This document shows, piece by piece, positions 1-7,791 of a stretch of DNA of 64,000 bases. Position 1 is the stretch's first letter; each line of letters begins with the position of its first letter. The translations under genes and the position numbers were made by a program. The DNA comes from Flavobacterium terrigena. GTDB taxonomy: Bacteria; Bacteroidota; Bacteroidia; Flavobacteriales; Flavobacteriaceae. The stretch is taken from contig NZ_FNYA01000001.1 of NCBI RefSeq assembly GCF_900108955.1, positions 248,001 through 312,000 on the forward strand, read 5' to 3'. Below the pieces are notes generated by a model. It ran no database searches and had not been told where the DNA came from. It saw only the letters and a list, made by a program, of their open reading frames with translations.

Positions 1-865
1 AAAACGCAATCGCTTCCATTTCGTCATTATATAATGTCGCGGTTCCGTGAGCCGAAATATAATCTAATTTACTTTTTTCAATGTTGGCTTCTTTAAAAGC
101 ACTTTCAATACTTTTATGTAAACCATCACCCGTTCTTGAGGGTCCAGAAATATGATTTGCATCATTTACGGCTCCATCACCAATAATAGCAACAGCGTTA
201 TGACTTGGTTTTTTTGTCGTAACAAAAACGGCCGCACTTGCTTCTCCAAGAGTTACTCCATTTCTTGAAGCATCATAAGGTGTACAAGGCAAATTACTCA
301 TCGCTTGAAAGGAATTGAAACCAGACAAAACAAATTCTGAAATTTCATCACCAGCAATAATAAAAGCATTATCATAAGCTCCGAACTGAATCATTCTTTT
401 CGCTGTTGAAACTGCTAAAACTCCAGAAACACATGCGTTTGACACAATAATTGGTTCTGTTTTAAAACCAAAAAATGTGTTTATTTTCTTTACTAAAGTA
501 CTTAATTGTGCGTCTTCAATTGGAGCATCTTGATTTTCTAATGCCGAAATATTTCCTTTAGTTGTTGAAAGAATTAAAACCGATTTCTCAGTAATTTTAT
601 TTTTACTAACAACAGGATACAAAGCTAAAATGAGCATTTTTTCTAATTTAGAAAAAGTACTATCATTCGAAACTTTTAAGAAGCTTTCGTTTAGCTTATC
701 TGAATCAATAATAGAAGCATAAATGGAAGTAAGATTCCCATATTGTTCTTGAAATTGAATTCCGGAATCACCTTTTACAAGTGCTTTCCAATTGGTTTCA
801 ATATCAAAACCTAATGGCGTTACGCAATTCGCATCGGTAATGTAAATGGGTTTATTCGCTATCAT
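1..865 (-). CDS. Beta-ketoacyl synthase of the flexirubin cluster (3' end missing)
   Basis: Partial gene, cut by the window start; 288 residues are visible from the ATG at 863-865. It is a thiolase-fold ketoacyl-ACP synthase: the nucleophile loop SNACVSG places the active-site Cys at residue 145, and SAHGTAT supplies the first catalytic His at 273. The second His would lie in the missing part. The start overlaps the stop of the upstream thioesterase (ATGA arrangement), so it is translationally coupled and belongs to the same operon. Likely role: chain elongation of the polyene (or dialkylresorcinol) acyl chain, alone or paired with the other ketosynthase at 10647. Having both Cys and His argues against a pure chain-length-factor role. 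Family assignment is firm; the exact step is inference. Confidence 0.9.
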   Translation of the reverse strand, partial: MIANKPIYITDANCVTPLGFDIETNWKALVKGDSGIQFQEQYGNLTSIYASIIDSDKLNESFLKVSNDSTFSKLEKMLILALYPVVSKNKITEKSVLILSTTKGNISALENQDAPIEDAQLSTLVKKINTFFGFKTEPIIVSNACVSGVLAVSTAKRMIQFGAYDNAFIIAGDEISEFVLSGFNSFQAMSNLPCTPYDASRNGVTLGEASAAVFVTTKKPSHNAVAIIGDGAVNDANHISGPSRTGDGLHKSIESAFKEANIEKSKLDYISAHGTATLYNDEMEAIAF

Positions 866-1311
866 TTTATTAATCCTACACTTTTTTTCCAATCCTCATA
901 AAATGATGGTGCATTTAAAACTAAATTCCCATCGCTATCTAAAAACACTTGAACCGTTTCACCCGTACAAGCTACTTCATTATTGTTATCGTAAATTACG
1001 TATCTAAAAATCATTTTTGCCGCTGGAGAATCTACAATTGTAGTTTCAATTCGAGCCACATCGCCATAACGTAAAGACAATTTATGTTCACAAACCGATT
1101 TTACAATTGGCGTTGTATATCCATGCTTTTGAACATCTAAGTATGAGATTCCATGCAATCTTCCGAAAGCTTCTCTTCCATCTTCAAAATAAGTTATATA
1201 GCAGCCGTGCCAAACAATTCCTAATGGATCTGTTTCGTTAAATCTGATTCTAATATCACTAGAAACTATTAAATGTGAAGCCTCGTTATACTGCTCTTTT
1301 CTTTTTATCAT
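862..1311 (-). CDS. Acyl-CoA/ACP thioesterase, 4-hydroxybenzoyl-CoA thioesterase family
   Basis: About 149 residues, single hotdog domain. The motif FNETDPLGIVWHGCYITYF matches the 4HBT signature, with the Asp of TDPLGIV in the catalytic position, followed by a helix starting EDGREAF. I chose the ATG at 1311; a TTG 12 nt upstream would add four residues. The gene overlaps the 3' end of the ABC permease gene by about 26 nt and is overlapped by the ketosynthase start, so it sits inside the pigment operon. Likely role: releasing or editing acyl-ACP intermediates of flexirubin synthesis in the cytoplasm. The family call is clear; the natural substrate cannot be read from sequence. Confidence 0.85.
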   Translation of the reverse strand: MIKRKEQYNEASHLIVSSDIRIRFNETDPLGIVWHGCYITYFEDGREAFGRLHGISYLDVQKHGYTTPIVKSVCEHKLSLRYGDVARIETTIVDSPAAKMIFRYVIYDNNNEVACTGETVQVFLDSDGNLVLNAPSFYEDWKKSVGLIK

Positions 1312-2578
1312 ATTGAATGGCAATGAAAATTGTAATTATAAAAAACAAAAGTAATAAAAATATTTCTGGAAGAATTTCCACAGCATCTGCTTTACGAAGT
1401 AAAACATCATAAAATGCATTTAATCCCCAATTCATAGGAGATATTTGTGAAATCGCTTGCATAATTTTTGGCATGGCAAATACCGGAACCCAAACACCGC
1501 CAATCGCAGCTAAAATAACTACTGAAGTCGCGCCAAATGGAGCCGATTGTTCTTGTGTTTTGGCTATTGTTCCCAATAAAATCCCTAATCCAATCGCAGC
1601 TAATCCAGAAAATAAAGCTACTACACTCATTAAAAAGAATTTCCCATCTAAATCTAAAACAGGTAAACTTAAATACGGAAATAAATAAATCCCGACTAAA
1701 ACCATCAGATAAAACTGAATCATACAAATGATTAAATACGTAATTGTTTTTCCAGCAATTACTATCGAATAGGGTACTGGATTTGTCAATAATCGAATTT
1801 GAGTTCCTTGTCCTTTTTCTTTTACGATATTGATGGATAAAGGAACAATGATAAAAAAGATGGCGAATAATGTCCAAGCAGGCACATTGTGTTGCACTGA
1901 ATTTGGAAGCACTTCTTTATTATCAACCGTTGGCATAATTTCTTTAAAAGTAATGAAACTTTCTTGCTCAAAAATTGGCGCATCTCCTTCACCTAATTGC
2001 TCTTGAAAAGTAGCATAAATCGATTTGGTTTCTATTTGAGAAATCATTTTATCGATACTACTTTTTACGTTATTTTTAAACGTTAATTGTGTTGCAGGAT
2101 CAAAATAAAGTCGGACTTCTTTTTTATCTATTTTTTGTGGTAAACTATCTTTTTTAGTTTCTGAAGTATCACCAATTCCGAAATTAGACACTATTTTATC
2201 TACGTTTTGATTTACTTTTAATTGCAAATCTTTACTTAGGTTCTTAGGAATAATTATCGCTAATTGAAATTTTCCTTTAAACACAGCTTCCTTAGCAGTA
2301 GTTTCTGTTAATTCTGTTCCGTTTAAAGTCGTTATGATCTCAAACTGACCGCTTTTATTTAAATTTTCTATTACTGTTTTAGAAATTTCTCCTTTATCGT
2401 TATCAATCAAAACCACAGGAATTTTACTTTCTGTTACCGTTCTAAAAGTACTATCTTGAATTAAAGTAATGGTAATAATTAGCACTAAAGGCATCACGAA
2501 TAAAATGATTAAACCTCCAAAATCTCTTTTTAGTAAAAGAAACTCTTTATATATGGACATCCATAATTTATACATCAT
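1286..2578 (-). CDS. ABC-2 type transporter permease of the flexirubin cluster
   Basis: 430 residues. Layout is typical of an ABC-2 exporter permease: one N-terminal membrane helix (about residues 22-42), a long extracytoplasmic domain of about 190 residues, then five or six hydrophobic helices in the C-terminal half, ending with a short basic tail (DKKKRAV). Its start lies inside the 3' end of the ATPase gene, so the two are translationally coupled and form one exporter. In this context the likely cargo is flexirubin or a late lipid-like precursor moved to the outer membrane; that is inference from position only. Two consecutive ATG codons make the exact start ambiguous by one residue. Confidence 0.88.
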   Translation of the reverse strand: MMYKLWMSIYKEFLLLKRDFGGLIILFVMPLVLIITITLIQDSTFRTVTESKIPVVLIDNDKGEISKTVIENLNKSGQFEIITTLNGTELTETTAKEAVFKGKFQLAIIIPKNLSKDLQLKVNQNVDKIVSNFGIGDTSETKKDSLPQKIDKKEVRLYFDPATQLTFKNNVKSSIDKMISQIETKSIYATFQEQLGEGDAPIFEQESFITFKEIMPTVDNKEVLPNSVQHNVPAWTLFAIFFIIVPLSINIVKEKGQGTQIRLLTNPVPYSIVIAGKTITYLIICMIQFYLMVLVGIYLFPYLSLPVLDLDGKFFLMSVVALFSGLAAIGLGILLGTIAKTQEQSAPFGATSVVILAAIGGVWVPVFAMPKIMQAISQISPMNWGLNAFYDVLLRKADAVEILPEIFLLLLFFIITIFIAIQYDKKKRAV

Positions 2579-3329
2579 CTCGAAGTTCTTTACCGGTTAA
2601 TGAAATAAAAACATCTTCTAAATTATGTGCGCCAGAAGTTTCTTGAATTAATTGATTTGGTGTGCCTTCAGCATAAATCGTTCCTCTATCGATAATAGCA
2701 ATTTTGGTACAAAAATCTTGTGCTTCAGATAAATGATGCGAAGTATAAATTATCGTAGTTCCTTTAGCATTTAATTCTTTTAAATAACTAATGATTACAT
2801 TTTTAGATTGTACATCTACTCCAACGGTTGGTTCGTCTAAGAATAAAATTAATGGCTCGTGTAAAATACCAGCGATTAAGTTTACTCTACGTTTCATTCC
2901 TCCAGAAAAGGTGTCAATTTTTTTATCTGCAAATTTTAATAATCCAAGTTGGTATAAAGCAGTTGCTACTTTTTCTCTCAGATTTTTGCCTTTCAATCCG
3001 TACATACTTCCGAAATATAATAAATTCTCTCTTGCAGTAAGTGTTGGATAAAGCGCGTATTCTTGTGGAACAACACCTATCGTTTTTTTAATTTCAAAGG
3101 CATTCTTTTCGTAAGTCAAATTATTGATGCTGAAATTCCCAGAAGTTGGTTTTATTATTCCGCAAAGCATAGAAATCAAAGTGGTTTTCCCTGCGCCATT
3201 CGGACCAAGTAAACCATAAATTTCTTTTTCACCAATAGCCAAATTCAGATTATTTACTGAGAAATAATCTGCATCTTTATATTGCTTATAAAGTTGATTG
3301 ATTTGAATTATGCTTGTATCGTTACTCAC
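2568..3329 (-). CDS. ABC transporter ATP-binding protein of the flexirubin cluster
   Basis: 253 residues with a complete nucleotide-binding domain: Walker A GPNGAGKT at about residues 42-49, Q-loop (GVVPQEYALYP), signature FSGGMKRR, Walker B LILFLDEPT and H-loop TSHH. It belongs to the ABC-2/drug-exporter branch and pairs with the permease that follows. The only start compatible with full domain length is a GTG at 3327-3329, two nt beyond the stop of the BtrH-like gene, so expression probably depends on coupling. It energises export of a pigment-related or lipid substrate; the substrate itself is inferred from the operon. Confidence 0.93.
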   Translation of the reverse strand: MSNDTSIIQINQLYKQYKDADYFSVNNLNLAIGEKEIYGLLGPNGAGKTTLISMLCGIIKPTSGNFSINNLTYEKNAFEIKKTIGVVPQEYALYPTLTARENLLYFGSMYGLKGKNLREKVATALYQLGLLKFADKKIDTFSGGMKRRVNLIAGILHEPLILFLDEPTVGVDVQSKNVIISYLKELNAKGTTIIYTSHHLSEAQDFCTKIAIIDRGTIYAEGTPNQLIQETSGAHNLEDVFISLTGKELRDDV

Positions 3330-3330
3330 C

Positions 3331-4326
3331 TTAAATAGCTTTTTTAAGTTCTTTGAAAAACTTTTCTTCTAAATTTGCAAGATGAAGTAATTGATCAGCT
3401 AAAGTATTGTAAACGTCTTCCACATTACTTCTATTTTTACATACTCGAGATGCATTTAGAGCGAAATCTCTCCATAAATCTCCAATTTGAGTCATTTCAA
3501 ATGAAAGTTCTTTTAGCTTGTCATTTTTCAAAATTATGGCAGCTTCTTGTAAAAATGCCGCATATATAAATCGGAAACCACCACCACCAGTTCCAATTTC
3601 TTCTTGCATACGAATCATTTGAGCTAAATAGTGATTGGCCACTTTTACACCTTTAGATTTCGGCCATTTTCTGATACTCTTCGCTAAATATCGCATCGCA
3701 GCAACACCAACAATTGGCACTGGCGCTAGCATATCAGAACACGTATTTTTGATTCCTTTTTTGATGGCACTTTCCCAATTAATTTCTGAGGGAAGATGCG
3801 TTGGGTAATACATTTGTCCTTTTGGTGAAAGTGTACCTTTTGCGAATCTTACTTTTTCTAATTCTGCTTCTGTAAGTGTGGTTACATTTTCCATTACTGG
3901 ATCGCTAATTAAAAAAGTGTTATCCGTTTTTCCGTAAACCACTAAATTGTGGGCATTGAAATGAAAACGGTATTCGTCTGGAAAATAAGTTAAATTGTAT
4001 ACACCAACTTGTAAACCCGTAGGAATATTGTTTTTTAAATTATTTTCTAGGGCGATTTGAGCTTTTTCAGGGCTCGAAAATTTAATTCTTTTAACTGTAA
4101 TTCCTAATCTTTTTGCAGCTTTATTAAAAATGAAACCAGGCATTGGTCGGTAACTAATGGCTGGCGCTTGATTCACTTTTAATAAAGGTAAATAAAAGAA
4201 AAAGAGACCAGAACCAATACCAAAAACCATTGGCTCACTTATATCAATTCCATTGAATTTTAACAAATTAGAAGCCACTCCGTTTTCACAATGTGCTGAT
4301 TGATGATGTGTAAAATTGGTGTTCAT
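3331..4326 (-). CDS. BtrH-like protein (BtrH N-terminal / DUF4872 type)
   Basis: 331 residues, no signal peptide. The N-terminus HHQSAHCENGVASNLLKFNG, with Cys followed by a GxGxxFFY stretch and later FNAHNLVVYG, resembles BtrH, a cysteine-peptidase-like acyltransferase that moves an acyl chain from an ACP to an amine in butirosin synthesis; a DUF4872-like helical domain forms the rest. The Cys (CENG) and the His of FNAHN are the natural candidates for an acyl-transfer dyad. The start overlaps the preceding stop by one base. Inside a flexirubin operon it probably moves an acyl group from ACP to an acceptor. The BtrH resemblance is from memory of the family; substrate unknown. Confidence 0.75.
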   Translation of the reverse strand: MNTNFTHHQSAHCENGVASNLLKFNGIDISEPMVFGIGSGLFFFYLPLLKVNQAPAISYRPMPGFIFNKAAKRLGITVKRIKFSSPEKAQIALENNLKNNIPTGLQVGVYNLTYFPDEYRFHFNAHNLVVYGKTDNTFLISDPVMENVTTLTEAELEKVRFAKGTLSPKGQMYYPTHLPSEINWESAIKKGIKNTCSDMLAPVPIVGVAAMRYLAKSIRKWPKSKGVKVANHYLAQMIRMQEEIGTGGGGFRFIYAAFLQEAAIILKNDKLKELSFEMTQIGDLWRDFALNASRVCKNRSNVEDVYNTLADQLLHLANLEEKFFKELKKAI

Positions 4327-4730
4327 TATGCTCCTTTATAATTTATTAATTCGTCTACAGAAATTTGAAATGCATCAGCATATTTCTGTAATATTTTGTT
4401 ATTCAGTTTTTTAAATACCGATGGTTTAACGTGTCTTTTCACTCTCCATTGCCACAAACCAACATAATCGGCTAAAGTTGGCCAATCCATTCTATGTAGT
4501 TCCATGAAATAAACAATTGGACTTGCTTTTCCTGATTTTATATTTTCTTTAGCTTCTTCAATACGTTCATTAATAGTATTGATAGAACTTTCTAAAGCGA
4601 TCGTTTTTGCTTCCCAACCAGTGCTTAAACCTGTTGTATAATTTCCATTTTCATCTGTAGCGTAACATAATTCTTTTACATTACTTTTAGATAAATTACT
4701 TTCATCTTGAGGTATTTCTTCCTTTTTCAT
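4326..4730 (-). CDS. Small HTH-like protein in the flexirubin operon, function unknown
   Basis: 134 residues. The N-terminal 45 residues are polar and probably disordered, a helical stretch follows (about 50-70), and the C-terminal third (about 80-130) reads like a helix-turn-helix: MDWPTLADYVGLWQWRVKRH, then a run ending KYADAFQISVDELINYKG, the usual last helix of XRE-type domains. It is positioned between the dehydratase-like pair and the BtrH-like gene in the same direction, with a 96-nt gap before it holding only a small GTTTGC-tttc-GCAAAC hairpin (4788-4803). It could be a cluster-specific regulator or an accessory protein; I cannot assign a function. Confidence 0.7.
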   Translation of the reverse strand: MKKEEIPQDESNLSKSNVKELCYATDENGNYTTGLSTGWEAKTIALESSINTINERIEEAKENIKSGKASPIVYFMELHRMDWPTLADYVGLWQWRVKRHVKPSVFKKLNNKILQKYADAFQISVDELINYKGA

Positions 4731-4826
4731 AAATGTAAAATTTATTTTTTATTGGTCATTTATGGAATCACTTTAATATTGATTGGTGTTTGCTTTCGCA
4801 AACTTGTTGTTAATGGTGATTTCATC

Positions 4827-5294
4827 TTACTTTACTTCTTGAATGAATAAATTTATTTCCGCTTCTAATAAAAGATTTTCGTCTTGAAAAGTTTCGCATT
4901 TCATGGTACAAATACTGTAATCATCCGAATCAAATCTGGAAACTAATGTCGCAGATGTTTTAATCGTATCATCAACCTTTGGCAACATAAAAACGGTTGC
5001 TTTTTTAATTCCACTAATAAAGCCAACTAATTTTACATCCTCTCTTGCTTCATTGTCTGATGTGAAAAAGAAAGTTTGTCCAACAATTGAAGAACAAGTT
5101 TGAGCCGAGTTTTCAATTAATCCAACTTCAGAAAAATAATTATTTTCAACAAAAACATTATCCTCTTTGATTTTGAAAACTGAAGTTACTGAAGTAGCTG
5201 TTATTTCAACAAGAAAATCTACCATTAACATAGGTGCTCTATGTGGTAAAAAGTCATTTATATTTATTACTGTATCCTTCGAAACTTCACTCAT
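4827..5294 (-). CDS. Hotdog-fold 3-hydroxyacyl-ACP dehydratase subunit (FabZ/ApeI-like, catalytic His present)
   Basis: 155 residues, single FabZ-like hotdog domain. The motif FLPHRAPMLMVD keeps the catalytic His of FabZ (LPHRYPFLLVD), and VGLIENSAQTCSS aligns with the active-site helix carrying the acidic residue (LEALAQ in FabZ). It lies 4 nt downstream of a second hotdog gene in which this His is replaced by Gln. The pair is reminiscent of the two dehydratase subunits of aryl-polyene systems (ApeI/ApeP), which I recall acting as a heterodimer. Role: dehydration of the 3-hydroxyacyl-ACP formed by FabG, giving the conjugated double bonds. Confidence 0.82.
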   Translation of the reverse strand: MSEVSKDTVININDFLPHRAPMLMVDFLVEITATSVTSVFKIKEDNVFVENNYFSEVGLIENSAQTCSSIVGQTFFFTSDNEAREDVKLVGFISGIKKATVFMLPKVDDTIKTSATLVSRFDSDDYSICTMKCETFQDENLLLEAEINLFIQEVK

Positions 5295-5298
5295 GTTA

Positions 5299-5733
5299 TT
5301 ATGCTAAAACTGTTTTCATTTGCCCACGAGCAATTTCTACATTATTTAATAAAACTGAAATATCAACTAAAGTGACTCCAGAAAATTCATGAAGTACATT
5401 CACTTTAGTGGTAAGATTGTCATTTACTTTTGGTAATTCAAAAATTTCGATAGATTTTATAGCTCCGATATATCCTGTTGGTGCAGGTTCATTTTTTAAA
5501 TAAAACTGATAACCAGTATATAAAGCCACCGATTGTGCCATGTGTTCAATTAATCCAGCTTCTTGAAAAGTGCCATTTTCAGTAAAAATATTCGTTTCTT
5601 CGATGGTAAAACCAGAAGTAATAAAATTCTCTTCGAAAGCTAAAACTTTATCTACCATTACAAATGGGAATTTTTGTGGAATAAGGTTTCCAACAAAATC
5701 ACGATCTAAAATTGGTAATACTACATTTTCCAT
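5299..5733 (-). CDS. Hotdog-fold dehydratase-like subunit with Gln in place of the catalytic His (ApeP-like)
   Basis: 144 residues, FabZ-like fold: LIPQKFPFVMVDKVL replaces the catalytic His of the LPHxxPF motif by Gln, while GLIEHMAQSVALYTGYQF retains the Glu and Gln of the active-site helix. It is therefore probably a non-catalytic or altered partner of the dehydratase encoded 4 nt downstream (4827). Its stop overlaps the start of its neighbourhood tightly: the upstream darB gene ends at 5733, sharing one base with this ATG. Expected role: scaffold or substrate-tunnel half of a heterodimeric dehydratase in polyene elongation. An acyl-ACP thioesterase function is an alternative. Confidence 0.8.
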   Translation of the reverse strand: MENVVLPILDRDFVGNLIPQKFPFVMVDKVLAFEENFITSGFTIEETNIFTENGTFQEAGLIEHMAQSVALYTGYQFYLKNEPAPTGYIGAIKSIEIFELPKVNDNLTTKVNVLHEFSGVTLVDISVLLNNVEIARGQMKTVLA

Positions 5734-6866
5734 TACTGTACAGTTAAATAAGCATATGAATAAGAGAAACGACCACTTTCTGGAACAGATAATAAAATCG
5801 TATCACCTTTTACTAATTTCCCAGAATTCATTAATTCTTCTAACATCAAGTAAATTGAGGCAGAACCAACGTTTCCAACTTTTTTTAAATTCATAAACCA
5901 ACGTTCCATTGGAATTTCAATATTTTGCTCTTTCAAAGCTTTATAAAGTCCTTTCACAAAATAATGTGATGAAACGTGTGGTAAAAAATAGGTAATATCG
6001 TCAGCGTTAATATTATTTTTATCTAGAGCTGTTTTCATGCTTAAAGCTCCTTTTTGCAAAATATGTGCATCTAAAAGTTTTACATCTTGCTTAATGGCAA
6101 ATACTGATTCAGATAACCACTCGTTAGACTTGTAATCGCTCCAAGGTTTGATACTTCCATCTGCTAATTTATCTCCACCAGCATACATACACGTTTCTAA
6201 TTCAGAAGCATATGAAAAAGCTTCCATCCATTCTATTTTTAGAGAAGTTGCTCCGCTTGGTTTATTTTCTAATAAAAAAGCACCAGCTCCATCAGACAAC
6301 ATCCATCTTAAAAAATCTTTTTTAAATGCCAAGATAGGTTGTTCTTCTAGATTTTTAAGATTGATAATTTCGTTTTCAAATTTTTCCGCTAGCATCCAAG
6401 TTGAAACTCTTTCAGAACCCGTACAAATCGCATTGTTTGTATTTCCAGATTTAACAGATAAAAATCCGAATTTCAACGCATTCATTCCTGCATTACAAAC
6501 ACCAGATGAAGAATTTAATTCAACAGATTGATTTTTCAATAATCCGTGAACCATTGCGGCATGAGATGGTAAAAGTAAATCGGGCGTAGATGTTCCACAA
6601 GAAAGCAATTCCATATTTCCAGATGTAAATGTATCATCAAACAATTTCTCAATTGCTAAGAAAGTTACATCTGCATTGGTATGTGTTGCATTTCCAGTAT
6701 TATCAATAGCATAGTGTCTATTTGTAATTCCGTTATTTCGCAAAACTATTCGTCTCGCTTTTGAGGATTCATCATTAATTAACCCTAACATACTCTCCAT
6801 TTCATCATTTGAAATTGGATTATTCGGCAAGAATTTACTAGATTTTGTTATGTAAACTTCAAACAT
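5733..6866 (-). CDS. darB: DarB-like ketoacyl-ACP synthase III, dialkylresorcinol synthase
   Basis: 377 residues, KAS III fold. The triad is visible: Cys124 in SSGVCNAGMN, His297 in YFLPHVSSH and Asn332 in GNVGSAS. The N-terminus (FLPNNPISNDEMESMLG, then RRIVLRNNGI) is the pattern of the DarB family. DarB is known to join two beta-ketoacyl chains, one from the polyene path and one from fatty acid synthesis, into a dialkylresorcinol precursor. It directly precedes the two hotdog genes and follows darA by 12 nt, the usual pairing. The dialkylresorcinol half esterified to the aryl polyene is what distinguishes flexirubins from plain aryl polyenes. Confidence 0.92.
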   Translation of the reverse strand: MFEVYITKSSKFLPNNPISNDEMESMLGLINDESSKARRIVLRNNGITNRHYAIDNTGNATHTNADVTFLAIEKLFDDTFTSGNMELLSCGTSTPDLLLPSHAAMVHGLLKNQSVELNSSSGVCNAGMNALKFGFLSVKSGNTNNAICTGSERVSTWMLAEKFENEIINLKNLEEQPILAFKKDFLRWMLSDGAGAFLLENKPSGATSLKIEWMEAFSYASELETCMYAGGDKLADGSIKPWSDYKSNEWLSESVFAIKQDVKLLDAHILQKGALSMKTALDKNNINADDITYFLPHVSSHYFVKGLYKALKEQNIEIPMERWFMNLKKVGNVGSASIYLMLEELMNSGKLVKGDTILLSVPESGRFSYSYAYLTVQ

Positions 6867-6878
6867 TATTATTAATGA

Positions 6879-7781
6879 TTATATCTTTTTATATAAGTTT
6901 TTTTCTTTTGCTATTTTATTAGCAATAAATGGATATTTTAAAAGGTGCAAGATAAACACAATTGGCGATATTAACCAAATAGCAACCCATAAATAAACAT
7001 TAAAAACTTTCAACCAAGATTCTCTTGATTTTTTTTTATTTATGATGAAATTAGACCAAATTTTAAACATTTTATTGGCTTTTTTATCCATTTCAACTAA
7101 AAAAGCTCTAATTTCAACTGCATCTAATTTTAATAAATCCTCTTGTAAGGTTAAAAAATTATTATTTTTTAACGCTTGTTGAATAACATTTCCAAATTTA
7201 GAAGCATTTTTAATTTCAGATTCTGAAACACCTGGTTTTGGAAAAATACCTAAATATTTTGTTTTTTCACCAGTAAACATCCAATGTACGATTGTAACCA
7301 CGCTCACATGATTGATATTTCTATCAACTAAAGCGATATTCCCAACTAACTTAGCGCCTAAATCTGATAGTAATACTTTCATTTTTTCTTGTGCTTTTAC
7401 CCACATGTTTCTAGCGCCAATAACAGTAATTACAGGAGTATCTTGAAATAATTGTTTAGCAAAACTACTTTTCAAAAATGAATTTACAGGAATTGATGGC
7501 GACAAATACCAAACTTGATAACCTAGTATAATTAAATCGTATTTTTTCTCTAAAATAGCATTTGATGGTGCTTTTATTTCTGATGGAATTTGCAAAAACG
7601 ATTCTGGAAAAGCATCAAAAAAAGCAGATTTATTCCATGGAAACGGAAATTCTTTCTCCATTTCAATTGTGTAATGCGTTACATTTATTTCATCTTCCGA
7701 TGAAAATGGAAGTGTAATATTATCAAGAATTTCAGTTAATTGACCTGATTGTGAGTAATGTACAACTAATACGTTTTTCAT
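6879..7781 (-). CDS. darA: DarA-like dialkylresorcinol condensing (cyclising) enzyme
   Basis: 300 residues. The start MKNVLVVHYSQSGQLTEIL is a flavodoxin-like P-loop (SQSGQ), followed by IILGYQVWYLSPS and VITVIGARNMW, typical of the DarA family that acts with DarB in dialkylresorcinol formation. The C-terminal 60 residues contain a hydrophobic segment (about 258-285) and a basic tail, suggesting membrane association. It sits between the CrtI-like oxidoreductase (10-nt gap) and darB (12-nt gap). DarA is thought to complete cyclisation/aromatisation of the DarB product. Family identity is well supported by sequence pattern and position; the use of flavin here is inference. Confidence 0.9.
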   Translation of the reverse strand: MKNVLVVHYSQSGQLTEILDNITLPFSSEDEINVTHYTIEMEKEFPFPWNKSAFFDAFPESFLQIPSEIKAPSNAILEKKYDLIILGYQVWYLSPSIPVNSFLKSSFAKQLFQDTPVITVIGARNMWVKAQEKMKVLLSDLGAKLVGNIALVDRNINHVSVVTIVHWMFTGEKTKYLGIFPKPGVSESEIKNASKFGNVIQQALKNNNFLTLQEDLLKLDAVEIRAFLVEMDKKANKMFKIWSNFIINKKKSRESWLKVFNVYLWVAIWLISPIVFILHLLKYPFIANKIAKEKNLYKKI

Positions 7782-7791
7782 ACTTCTAATA

